Below are positions 7,776 to 16,970 of a stretch of DNA of 64,000 nucleotides, in pieces. The notes beneath the pieces are model-generated. The model saw nothing but the letters and a program-made list of their open reading frames with translations. It searched no databases and was not told the origin of the DNA. Made by a program: the position numbers and the translations under genes. The DNA comes from Hyphomicrobiales bacterium (GTDB lineage Bacteria; Pseudomonadota; Alphaproteobacteria; Rhizobiales; Rhizobiaceae). How positions within the stretch are numbered: the stretch's first letter is position 1; every line of letters starts with the position of its first letter. Location of the stretch: contig UCCA01000004.1 of NCBI GenBank assembly GCA_900470805.1, forward strand, positions 34,453 through 98,452, given 5' to 3'.

Positions 7776-8036
7776 TTATTTGACCGGCTTGAAGGTCAGC
7801 TTCAAGACATAGTCGCCGTTGCGTTTCCGGCGGCTCTTGGTCTTGACCCGTACCGGGCGACCAAGGGCGGCCTCAGCCGCCTCGAATGCTTGGCGCGCCT
7901 GTGCCATAGCCTCGTGATAACTGGAGTTGTCGCGTCTAGGACTATCGGCAATCGCTCTCAGAAGCGCGACCGTATCGGGTGCACCCTCATTCGGTCTGTT
8001 GTTGGTCACTGCGGTCTCGCGCTTTTTACTGCCCAT
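7776..8036 (-). CDS. Small basic hypothetical protein
   Basis: The 86-residue protein starts MGSKKRETAV and ends with a very basic stretch (RVKTKSRRKRNGDYVLKLTF). The start at 8036 has a clear GAGGAGTGAGC upstream, better than the longer in-frame start at 8075. I do not recognise a domain. The basic, partly helical composition would suit nucleic-acid binding, but this is a guess. It is probably monocistronic. Confidence 0.6.
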   Translation of the reverse strand: MGSKKRETAVTNNRPNEGAPDTVALLRAIADSPRRDNSSYHEAMAQARQAFEAAEAALGRPVRVKTKSRRKRNGDYVLKLTFKPVK

Positions 8037-8234
8037 GCTCACTCCTCGGCGGCGCCGTCGCCTGCAAGCATCCATATACCTGCAGGGAACAACATCTCAA
8101 TGCGAGCGAGGCCCCAAACGCCGGGTGCCTCGTGAATTTGCCAGGCCAAAGCCATTGAAGTGTATCGGACGCGGTCCAGTTATCCGCTGACACCGGGTGT
8201 CTTCCCGGCTCCAGATCCCTGTCCCCGGTACAGC

Positions 8235-10004
8235 ATGACAACACAGCAGCTCCTTGCCTTCGGCGTCATCGGCCTGATGATGGCGGTCTTCATATGGGAC
8301 CGGTTTCGTTACGATCTTGTGGCCTGCTGCGCACTCGTGCTGGCTGTTGCCGTTGGGCTCGTGCCATTTGAGCAGGCCTTTTCGGGCTTCAGCGACGACA
8401 TCGTCATCATCGTCGGCAGCGCGCTCGTCGTCAGCGCCGGCGTCGCCCGTTCCGGCATTGTCGATACCGCGATCAAGCGCTTCTTTCCCAATCTGGACAC
8501 GCTGCATGCCCAGTTGGCGCTGCTTTTGATCGTCGTCGCCTTGCTCTCGGCCTTCATCAAGAACATCGGCGCGCTGGCGATCATGATTCCGGTCGCCTTC
8601 CAGTTCGCCCGTAAGAGCGGCAAGTCGCCTTCGCTTTATCTGATGCCGATGAGTTTCGCGGCCCTGCTCGGCGGCCTGATGACGCAGATCGGCACCTCGC
8701 CGAACATTGTCGTCTCGCGCCTTCGCGGCGAGATAACAGGCACACCCTTCACCATGTTCGACTTCACCCCCGTTGGCGCGACGCTGGCGTTTGTTGGCGT
8801 TACCTTCCTGATCTTCTTCCACTGGTTGGTACCCGAGCGGAAGAACGAAAACCCGTCTCTGGAAGAAGCTCTCGACGCCAAGGCCTACTTTTCCGAAGCC
8901 ACGGTGGCAGAGGAATCGACCGTCGAGGGCAAGCCGCTCAGCGACTTGCTGAAACTCGGCGACGGCGATGCCGTGGCAACCGCGATCCTGCGCGGCCATA
9001 CCCGCCTCTCGCCCTTTCCCGATATCGAGCTCAGGAACGGCGACACATTATTGCTCGAAGGAAGTCCCGACGCGCTGGACCGCATTGTCTCCAACGCCAA
9101 GCTCAAACTCTCCGGCAAGCCGATCGCCGATCCCGCCGAGCGCAACGACCTGATCTCGATCGAGGCGATCGTCGCTTCCGAGTCGCAGCTTGTCGGCTGG
9201 TCGGCGCGGCAGCTGTCGCTCTCCAACCGCCGCAGCGTCAATCTTCTCGCCGTCTCCCGCAAAGGCCACAGGCTGAACGAACGACTAAGCGAAGTCAGGT
9301 TGCGCGCCGGCGACGTGCTGGTGTTGCAAGGCAGCCGGCGCAATCTCCCCGCCTTCCTTCAGGAATTCGCATGCTTGCCGCTTGCGCAGCGCGACATCAT
9401 GCTCGGCACTTCGCGCCGAGCATACGTGCCGCTCCTGATACTCATCACCGCCATGGCCGCCACCGCGACGGGCATCGTACCCGTCGCCGTCTCCTTCTTT
9501 TGCGCGGCACTCGCCATGGTCGTCTTCCGGGTCATCCCGCTGGTTGACGTCTACAAGGCACTCGACGCGCCGATCCTGATCATGCTTGCAGCCCTGATCC
9601 CGGTCTCCGATACGCTGCGAACGACCGGCGGCAGCGAGCTGATCGCCGGCTGGCTCGGCCACCTTGCCGCGCAGATGCCGCATTACGGAGCGCTGGCGCT
9701 GATCCTGATCACCGCCATGGCAGTGACGCCCTTCCTCAACAACGCCGCCACCGTGCTGGTCATGGCGCCGATCGCCGCCAGTTTCGCGCAGACCCTAGGA
9801 TACAGGCCGGACGCCTTCCTGATGGCGGTGGCGATCGGCGCCGGTTGCGATTTCCTTACCCCGATCGGCCACCAGTGCAATACGCTTGTCTTCGGCCCGG
9901 GCGGCTATCGCTTCAGCGATTACCCCCGCCTTGGCCTGCCGCTGTCGCTGCTCATCATCCTCGTCAGCGTACCGCTGCTGCTCTGGGTCTGGCCAGTCGC
10001 CTGA
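8235..10004 (+). CDS. SLC13/DASS-type anion transporter with two TrkA-C domains
   Basis: The 589-residue protein has an N-terminal membrane half, a soluble insert at about 215-385 with two TrkA-C (RCK_C) domains (for example LSPFPDIELRNGDTLLLEG and LNERLSEVRLRAGDVLVLQG), and a C-terminal membrane half. The membrane parts carry LMTQIGTSPNIVVS and FLNNAATVLVMAP, the paired Ser/Asn-Thr type signatures of the divalent anion:sodium symporter family. Proteins of this layout (like SAC1/YfbS) import sulfate or other divalent anions; the RCK_C insert may bind a regulatory ligand. The ATG at 8235 begins at the first helix; no strong ribosome binding site is seen. Confidence 0.88.
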   Translation: MTTQQLLAFGVIGLMMAVFIWDRFRYDLVACCALVLAVAVGLVPFEQAFSGFSDDIVIIVGSALVVSAGVARSGIVDTAIKRFFPNLDTLHAQLALLLIVVALLSAFIKNIGALAIMIPVAFQFARKSGKSPSLYLMPMSFAALLGGLMTQIGTSPNIVVSRLRGEITGTPFTMFDFTPVGATLAFVGVTFLIFFHWLVPERKNENPSLEEALDAKAYFSEATVAEESTVEGKPLSDLLKLGDGDAVATAILRGHTRLSPFPDIELRNGDTLLLEGSPDALDRIVSNAKLKLSGKPIADPAERNDLISIEAIVASESQLVGWSARQLSLSNRRSVNLLAVSRKGHRLNERLSEVRLRAGDVLVLQGSRRNLPAFLQEFACLPLAQRDIMLGTSRRAYVPLLILITAMAATATGIVPVAVSFFCAALAMVVFRVIPLVDVYKALDAPILIMLAALIPVSDTLRTTGGSELIAGWLGHLAAQMPHYGALALILITAMAVTPFLNNAATVLVMAPIAASFAQTLGYRPDAFLMAVAIGAGCDFLTPIGHQCNTLVFGPGGYRFSDYPRLGLPLSLLIILVSVPLLLWVWPVA

Positions 10005-10019
10005 CCCGGTGACCTAACG

Positions 10020-10048
10020 ATGCCGCCCATGCCCGCGGACGGCATTTT
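10020..10048 (+). terminator. Probable terminator after the SLC13 gene
   Basis: ATGCCG pairs with CGGCAT around a GC-rich loop and is followed by TTTT. It is short but well placed, 16 bp after the stop codon. The rest of the gap to gltX shows no recognised feature. Confidence 0.45.
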
Positions 10049-10225
10049 CCTTGACGTCCGCGGCCGAATATGGCCTTAAAGCCAGCCAAACGGGCAATTG
10101 GCCGGGCAAGCGCGCAGGACACCCTTTTCCGGCCGGTTTCCTGATCCAGTTATCTGCATTCTTTCCGGCCGAGCGTCGCTTTCTCCTTTGAAAGCCGTCC
10201 GGCATTTATTTGACGGGCACATAAA

Positions 10226-11683
10226 ATGACAGCTTCCGGCGTCCGCGTCCGCATTGCTCCCTCGCCGACCGGCGAGCCGCATGTCGGCACCGCATATATC
10301 GCACTCTTCAACTACCTGTTCGCCAAGAAGCACGGCGGCGAGTTCATCCTGCGCATCGAGGATACCGACGCGACGCGTTCGACGCCGGAGTTCGAGACCA
10401 AGGTTCTGGATGCGCTGAAGTGGTGCGGCCTGGAGTGGTCGGAAGGCCCCGATGTCGGCGGCCCCTACGGCCCCTATCGCCAGTCCGACCGCAAGGACAT
10501 GTATCAGCCCTACGCCCAGCAGTTGCTGGACAAGGGCCATGCCTTCCGCTGTTTCTGCACGCCCGAACGCCTGACCGAAATGCGCGAGGCCCAGCGCAGC
10601 TCTGGCAAGCCGCCGAAGTACGACGGTCTGTGCCTGAAATATTCGGCGGAAGAAGTCAGCGCCAAGATGGCATCGGGCGAGAGCTCGGTCATCCGCATGA
10701 AGATCCCGACCGAAGGCTCCTGCGACTTCACCGACGGCGTCTACGGCGACGTTTCGATCCCGTGGGATTCGGTCGACATGCAGGTGCTGATCAAGGGCGA
10801 CGGCATGCCGACCTATCACATGGCCAACGTCATCGACGACCATCTGATGAAGATCACCCACGTCGCCCGCGGCGAGGAGTGGCTGTCGTCGGTGCCGAAG
10901 CACATCCTGCTCTATCGCTATTTCGAGTGGGACGAGCCGGTGTTCATGCACCTCTCCTTGATGCGCAACGCCGACAAGTCGAAGCTGTCGAAGCGCAAGA
11001 ACCCGACCTCGATATCCTATTACTCGGCGCTCGGCTATATCCCCGAAGCGCTGATGAACTTCCTCGGCCTGTTCTTCGTGCAGATCGCCGAAGGCGAGGA
11101 ACTGCTGACCATTGCCGACCTCGTCGAAAAGTTCGACCCCGAGAATCTCTCCAAGGCCGGCGCCATCTTCGACATCCAGAAGCTCGACTGGCTGAACGGC
11201 CGCTGGATCCGCGAGAAGATGTCGGAAGAAGAGTTCCGCGACCGCGTCTTGACCTGGGCGATGGAAAACGACCGCCTCAAGGCCGGCCTCGGCCTGTCGC
11301 AGTCGCGCATCTCCAAGCTCGGCGAACTGCCGGAGCTGATGGGCTTCCTGCTGAAATCCGATCTCAACCTCGATCCTTCGGCCTTCGCCAAGATCAAGTC
11401 GCCGCCGGAAGAGATTCTCGAGATCTTGAACACCGTGCAGCCGGATCTGGAAAAGATCCTCGAATGGAACGTCGAGGCGATCGAAGCCGAACTGCGCGCC
11501 ATCGCCGACCGCATGGGCAAGAAGCTCAAGGTCATCGTCGCGCCGCTCTTCGTCGCCGTCTCCGGCTCATCGCGCTCGCTGCCGCTGTTCGACTCGATGG
11601 CCATCCTCGGCCGCTCGGTCGTGCGCCAGCGTCTGAAGCTGGCGGCGCAGGCCGTCGCGGCGCTGGTTGGAAGCGGGAAATAG
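10226..11683 (+). CDS. gltX: Glutamyl-tRNA synthetase
   Basis: This 485-residue class I synthetase charges tRNA(Glu), and in this group often also tRNA(Gln) for later amidation by GatCAB. The HIGH-type motif is PSPTGEPHVGTAYIALFN near residue 12, and the KMSKS-type loop is ADKSKLSKRKN near residue 253. The anticodon-binding helical domain fills the C-terminal third. Alphaproteobacteria commonly carry two GltX forms; which of the two this is cannot be decided without comparison. It lies upstream of lysS with a repeat between, so co-transcription is possible. Confidence 0.97.
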   Translation: MTASGVRVRIAPSPTGEPHVGTAYIALFNYLFAKKHGGEFILRIEDTDATRSTPEFETKVLDALKWCGLEWSEGPDVGGPYGPYRQSDRKDMYQPYAQQLLDKGHAFRCFCTPERLTEMREAQRSSGKPPKYDGLCLKYSAEEVSAKMASGESSVIRMKIPTEGSCDFTDGVYGDVSIPWDSVDMQVLIKGDGMPTYHMANVIDDHLMKITHVARGEEWLSSVPKHILLYRYFEWDEPVFMHLSLMRNADKSKLSKRKNPTSISYYSALGYIPEALMNFLGLFFVQIAEGEELLTIADLVEKFDPENLSKAGAIFDIQKLDWLNGRWIREKMSEEEFRDRVLTWAMENDRLKAGLGLSQSRISKLGELPELMGFLLKSDLNLDPSAFAKIKSPPEEILEILNTVQPDLEKILEWNVEAIEAELRAIADRMGKKLKVIVAPLFVAVSGSSRSLPLFDSMAILGRSVVRQRLKLAAQAVAALVGSGK

Positions 11684-11700
11684 GGAACCACGGGCGCGGA

Positions 11701-11815
11701 GCCCCCTCACCCTACCCTCTCCCCGGGGGGAGAGGGGGAGCGAGCTGCCAGTTCGGAGTCTCTTCTCCCCTCGGGGAGAAGGTGCCGGCAGGCGGATGAG
11801 GGGGCCACAGCCTCC
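11701..11815. repeat. RIME-like palindromic intergenic repeat (gltX-lysS)
   Basis: Two hairpins, one centred on CTCTCCCCGGGGGGAGAG and one on CTTCTCCCCTCGGGGAGAAG, are bracketed by CCCCCTCACC and its near complement GGATGAGGGGG. This layout, and the GCCGGCAGGCGGATGAGG end, match the rhizobial intergenic mosaic class of repeats. A related copy is at 31634-31793. Confidence 0.8.
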
Positions 11816-11862
11816 GAGTTAATAAATCTATCTGCGGCAGTGCCGCCAAAGAGGTCGAACAT

Positions 11863-13359
11863 ATGTCCGAGAACAAGACCGAAACCACCCTCTCCTCCGA
11901 CGCCACCGAAGTGCGTGCCCAGAAGCTTGCCAAGCTGCGCGAGACGATTGGCGACGTCTATCCGGCGCATTTCCACCGCACGATGACAAATGCCGAGCTG
12001 GTCGAGAAGTACAAGGACCTGGAAGCCGACGTCGAGACTTCGGATGTCGTCACCGTCGCCGGTCGTGTCTACTCCTCGCGCAACTCCGGCATGTTCATGG
12101 ACATCCATGACGCCGGCGCCAAGATCCAGATTTTCAGCCACAAGGACGTGACGCCGGAAGAGGCGCGCAATCTCCTGGCGATGATCGATATCGGCGACAT
12201 CATCGGCGTCACCGGCACCGTGCGCCGCACCAAGCGCGGCGAGCTGTCGATCAACGCCCGCGAAATCACCATGCTGACCAAGTCGCTTCTGCCGATGCCG
12301 GAGAAGTGGAACGGCATCGCCGACGTCGAGATCCGCTACCGCAAGCGCCACCTCGACATCCTCAGCAACGAGGAATCCAAGCTGCGCTTCCAGCAGCGCT
12401 CGAAGATCGTCTCCGGCATCCGCCGTTTCATGGAAAACGACGGCTTCATGGAAGTCGAGACGCCGATGCTGCATTCCGTCTATGGCGGCGCCACGGCCGA
12501 GCCTTTCAAGACCCACCACAACACGCTGAAGCTCGACATGTACCTGCGCATCGCGCCGGAACTGTTCCTGAAGCGCACGCTGGTCTCGGGCCTCACCGAC
12601 AAGGTGTTCGAGATCAACCGCAACTTCCGCAACGAAGGCGTCTCGACCCGGCATAATCCCGAGTTCACCATGATGGAGTGCTACTGGGCCTATGCCGACT
12701 ACGAGGACATCATGGACCTCGTCGAGCGGCTGTTCGAGACGCTGGCGCTGTCGATCCATGGCACCACCGACTTCGCCTTCGGCGACAAGCAGATCTCCTT
12801 CAAGGGTCCGTTCAAGCGCGTGCCGATGCCCGACGCAGTCAAGGACGTGACCGGCATCGACTTCCTGGCAATCAAGACCGATGAGGAGGCCCGCGCTGCT
12901 GCCAAGGCCGCCGGCTTCGAAGTCGAGAAGGACTGGACCTGGGGCGAATGCCTCGCCTTCATTTTCGAAGAAAAGGTCGAGGCCACGCTGATCCAGCCGA
13001 GCCACGTTACGCACTTCCCGAAGGACATCTCGCCCTTCGCCAAGGAAGTGCCGGGCGAGCCGCGCTTGGTCGAGCGCTTCGAGACCTATTGCAACGCCTG
13101 GGAATTGGGCAACGCGTTTTCCGAGCTCAATGATCCGGAAGAGCAGCGCAAGCGCATGGTCGAGCAGCTCGAACAGGCGCATGCCCGCGGCGAGAAGGAA
13201 AAGCAGCTGGACGACGAGTTTCTCGACGCCATCGACCAGGGCATGCCGCCCGCCGGCGGCCTCGGCATCGGCGTCGATCGCCTGATCATGCTCCTGACCA
13301 ACGCCCCGTCGATCCGCGACGTCATCCTCTTCCCGGCCCGCCGCGCCAAGGCGGACTGA
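11863..13359 (+). CDS. lysS: Lysyl-tRNA synthetase, class II
   Basis: This 498-residue enzyme has an N-terminal OB-fold anticodon-binding domain (about 55-160: VVTVAGRVYSSRNSGMFMDI) and a class II catalytic core. Motif 2 is EINRNFRNEGVSTRHNPEF near residues 250-268, and motif 3 is GGLGIGVDRLIMLLTNAPSI near residue 466. It attaches lysine to tRNA(Lys). The start at 11863 follows AAAGAGGT. A strong terminator lies 24 bp downstream. Confidence 0.97.
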   Translation: MSENKTETTLSSDATEVRAQKLAKLRETIGDVYPAHFHRTMTNAELVEKYKDLEADVETSDVVTVAGRVYSSRNSGMFMDIHDAGAKIQIFSHKDVTPEEARNLLAMIDIGDIIGVTGTVRRTKRGELSINAREITMLTKSLLPMPEKWNGIADVEIRYRKRHLDILSNEESKLRFQQRSKIVSGIRRFMENDGFMEVETPMLHSVYGGATAEPFKTHHNTLKLDMYLRIAPELFLKRTLVSGLTDKVFEINRNFRNEGVSTRHNPEFTMMECYWAYADYEDIMDLVERLFETLALSIHGTTDFAFGDKQISFKGPFKRVPMPDAVKDVTGIDFLAIKTDEEARAAAKAAGFEVEKDWTWGECLAFIFEEKVEATLIQPSHVTHFPKDISPFAKEVPGEPRLVERFETYCNAWELGNAFSELNDPEEQRKRMVEQLEQAHARGEKEKQLDDEFLDAIDQGMPPAGGLGIGVDRLIMLLTNAPSIRDVILFPARRAKAD

Positions 13360-13382
13360 CACGGGATTGGTTTCAGACAAAG

Positions 13383-13414
13383 GCGGCCGTCCGAGAGGGT
13401 TGGCCGCTTTTTTT
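13383..13414 (+). terminator. Intrinsic terminator of lysS
   Basis: GCGGCC (13383-13388) pairs with GGCCGC (13402-13407), followed by seven T residues. Confidence 0.85.
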
Positions 13415-13471
13415 GTTTGCTAGGATTGGGAACGGGCTTGAGGCGTGCCCTCTTCGCTCACCTCCCCACGA

Positions 13472-13590
13472 CCCTCATCTCTGTGCTTGTCACAGAGATC
13501 CAGCCAACGCGCGTCCGCGCGGTGAAAAGAGCCTATTGCGATCAAGGACTTGATCGCGCTGGATGCCTGTGACAAGCACAGGCATGAGGG
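13472..13590. repeat. Palindromic intergenic repeat in the 312-bp lysS gap
   Basis: The left arm CCTCAT..CTGTGCTTGTCACAGAG..CCAGC and right arm GCTGGATGCCTGTGACAAGC..ATGAGG are mutually inverted and each holds its own hairpin. Between them is a further perfect hairpin, GCGATCAAG-GA-CTTGATCGC (13538-13557). With the lysS terminator this accounts for most of the gap 13360-13671; no gene is seen there. Confidence 0.75.
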
Positions 13591-13671
13591 AAAATGTGGG
13601 GACGTCTGTGCTACATCATAAGCGCTGGAATTCGTGGAGAGCGCTTGGCGGCCTCAAGACCGGCTACTCGA

Positions 13672-14370
13672 TCAATGCCCTCCAGATGGCTTTGCCTCAG
13701 CCTCAGCCGGCGCTGCGCCGTGCCCGCCCTCGGCCGCCTTCGCCTCGCCCTTCGGCTTCTCCGACTTGCCCTCCCCACCCTCGGTCGCCGCGACCGCGAT
13801 GGGATCGATACAGTCGGAGACGTCCTTGAAGGACGCGTTTAGCGTGGTGATCTCGTCTTCCGGAAGATCGACGCGTTCGCCGAAGAACAGGCCGTTGGCG
13901 GCCGCTGTTCCGTCATAATAGCGTGCCGTGAAGGTCTTGTTGCCCTCGATGCTTTCGACGATGGGATCGGGGTGAGGAATATAGACGACGTCGGCGCCGA
14001 TCGCCCGACCGCGAATGTCGGAGCGCAGCGTCGGGCCGTTGGCGTCGAGAACCACGACCTGCACCAGATCGGGTTTCTGCGCCTCGTACACGGCCTTGGC
14101 CACCCGGAGCGCCGTCTTGACACGGGTCATGCCGTCTGTCGGCTCCGTCTTGATATACTTGCGGATCCAGACCCGCTTCTGCTTTTTGATGGTCACGAGG
14201 TTGACGTCGGTGCATGAAGCCCCGTTCGCGGTCTCGGCTGGCGCACCGAAGATCGCTTCTTTTCCGACAAATAGCGCTGCGCCGCCGGAAACACCCCCGA
14301 GGAGGGCAATTCCGCCGACGATCAGAACCAGTTTCCGGGAAGGCCGGAAAATGCGCAGTAAGGCCTTCAC
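13672..14370 (-). CDS. Membrane-anchored periplasmic hypothetical protein
   Basis: The 232-residue product has one N-terminal helix (about 15-38: LVLIVGGIALLGGVSGGAAL), then a soluble domain of about 150 residues and a low-complexity tail rich in Gly, Glu, Ala and Lys (from about residue 195). The soluble part includes PDLVQVVVLDANGPTLRSDI and VVYIPHPDP. I do not recognise the domain. A GTG start at 14370 with GGAG ten bases upstream is preferred to a TTG ten codons earlier. It is monocistronic and divergent from the lysR gene. Confidence 0.65.
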   Translation of the reverse strand: MKALLRIFRPSRKLVLIVGGIALLGGVSGGAALFVGKEAIFGAPAETANGASCTDVNLVTIKKQKRVWIRKYIKTEPTDGMTRVKTALRVAKAVYEAQKPDLVQVVVLDANGPTLRSDIRGRAIGADVVYIPHPDPIVESIEGNKTFTARYYDGTAAANGLFFGERVDLPEDEITTLNASFKDVSDCIDPIAVAATEGGEGKSEKPKGEAKAAEGGHGAAPAEAEAKPSGGH

Positions 14371-14548
14371 GCCAACTGCTCCGCCATCAAGTAACTCCAA
14401 CGCAACAAACTGGTTTCGACGCTAGAGAAATGACGTTTCGGAATACTTAAATAGAGCAAATAAGTTTGTGCCAGTCAGGGACTTATCCCAAAAAAGGTCC
14501 TGCCGGTGCACGCTTGCAATAGCGCCGGCCGCCATGCTCTAACGTGGC

Positions 14549-15457
14549 ATGGCCTTCACGCTTCGCCAGATCCAGTATTTCATCGCAGTGGCCGAGCAGG
14601 GCTCGATCACGCGGGCCGCGCAGAACCTGTCGATCTCGCAATCCTCGGTTACAGAAGCGCTGAAGGAACTGGAAACCGACCTCGGCGTCGAACTTTTCGA
14701 CCGCCACCCGCGCGGCCTGACGATCACCCACAACGGCCACCAGTTCCTCCGTCACGCCACCAAGATTCTGTCGAGCGTCTCCGACGCCCGCACCAGCTTT
14801 TCCGGCAACAAGAACGAACTGTCCGGCAAGCTCAACATCGGCGTCACCTCGCTGGTCGCCGGCTACGTGCTGTCGGACCTGCTCGCCCGCTACCGTCGCG
14901 CCTGCCCCGGCGTCGAGGTTTCGGCGATCGAGGACAATGGCGGCTATCTCGAACATCTGCTTGTCGGCGGCGAGCTCGACGTCGCCGTCATGGTCATCTC
15001 CAACCTGCGCGACCGCATGGCGCTGCAGGCCGAAATCCTCGAAACCTCGCCCTACCGCCTGTGGCTGCCCATGGGCCACCCGCTCGTTTCCGCCGACATC
15101 ATCTCGATCGCCGACATCGCCCGCGAACCGCTGATCATGCTGACGGTCGACGAAATCGAGGAGAACACCGGCAAGCTGCTCTCGGCGCTCGGCGCCCGCC
15201 CGCATGTCGCCTTCCGGACCCGCTCGGTCGAGGCGGTGCGCAGCCTTGTCGCAACCGGCGCCGGCGTGGCGCTTCTGCCTGATCTCGTCTACCGCCCCTG
15301 GTCGCTGGAAGGCGACCGTATCGAAAGCCGCGACGTCTCCGGCGCGCTGCCCGTCGTGCAGGTCGGCATGGTTTGGCGCAAGGGCTCCAGCCTGCCACAG
15401 GCGGCGCGCGATTTCGTCGGCATCGCCGAGGCGATGCGTTCGGGACGTCCACGCTGA
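14549..15457 (+). CDS. LysR family transcriptional regulator
   Basis: The 302-residue protein has a LysR winged helix at residues 1-60 (FTLRQIQYFIAVAEQGSITR, then AQNLSISQSSVTEALKELE) and a periplasmic-binding-type effector domain after about residue 90. It lies directly upstream of the ydcSTUV-patD operon on the same strand. The gap between them holds a perfect T-N11-A palindrome, the LysR operator form, so it is the likely activator or repressor of putrescine-type uptake. The effector might be a polyamine or gamma-aminobutyraldehyde, but this is inference. Confidence 0.92.
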   Translation: MAFTLRQIQYFIAVAEQGSITRAAQNLSISQSSVTEALKELETDLGVELFDRHPRGLTITHNGHQFLRHATKILSSVSDARTSFSGNKNELSGKLNIGVTSLVAGYVLSDLLARYRRACPGVEVSAIEDNGGYLEHLLVGGELDVAVMVISNLRDRMALQAEILETSPYRLWLPMGHPLVSADIISIADIAREPLIMLTVDEIEENTGKLLSALGARPHVAFRTRSVEAVRSLVATGAGVALLPDLVYRPWSLEGDRIESRDVSGALPVVQVGMVWRKGSSLPQAARDFVGIAEAMRSGRPR

Positions 15458-15474
15458 CGCCGCCATCGTCTCGA

Positions 15475-15491
15475 TATCGGAATTTCCGATA
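15475..15491. promoter_or_regulatory. Candidate LysR operator upstream of ydcS
   Basis: TATCGGAA-T-TTCCGATA is a perfect 17-bp palindrome containing T-N11-A (15477 to 15489). It is about 105 bp upstream of ydcS and just after the lysR gene, as expected for a LysR recognition site. Confidence 0.65.
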
Positions 15492-15594
15492 ACGCCATTC
15501 TGATAAATGGATTTGCGAAAGCGGCTTTTTCGCGTCACCTTTTCCGGCGGGAACAAAACGCCACGAAGTGGCACCTAAAACCGGGAGACATCAG

Positions 15595-16752
<1,158 letters not shown>

Positions 16753-16771
16753 TCGTCGGCCTTGCGTTTGT

Positions 16772-16928
16772 GGCACCCCCCTCTGCCCTGCCGGGCATCT
16801 CCCCCTCAAGAGGGGAGATCGAATAGAGGCGCCCGCTCGCTCCACATTGATTGTTTGACGCTGACCTAACCGCGAGTCGATCTCCCCCCTTGAGGGGGAG
16901 ATGCCCGGCAGGACAGAGGGGGGTGCAC
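16772..16928. repeat. RIME-like repeat inside the ydcS-ydcT gap
   Basis: GCACCCCCCTCTGCCCTGCC (16774 on) is mirrored by GGCAGGACAGAGGGGGGTGC (up to about 16926). Each arm also has its own stem, CATCTCCCCCTC..GAGGGGAGAT and GATCTCCCCCCTTGAGGGGG. It is an interruption of about 150 bp in an otherwise tight operon. Confidence 0.85.
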
Positions 16929-16970
16929 CCCACGGCACAACGCCCACACTAATACCCCGAGGAGCCCACC

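Noticed and set aside
11707..13380. Open frame of 557 codons on the minus strand
   Set aside because: It is antisense to lysS, whose motifs 2 and 3 are intact on the plus strand.
13472..13590. CRISPR-like repeats
   Set aside because: The repeats here and elsewhere are inverted, not direct, and there are no regularly spaced spacers.
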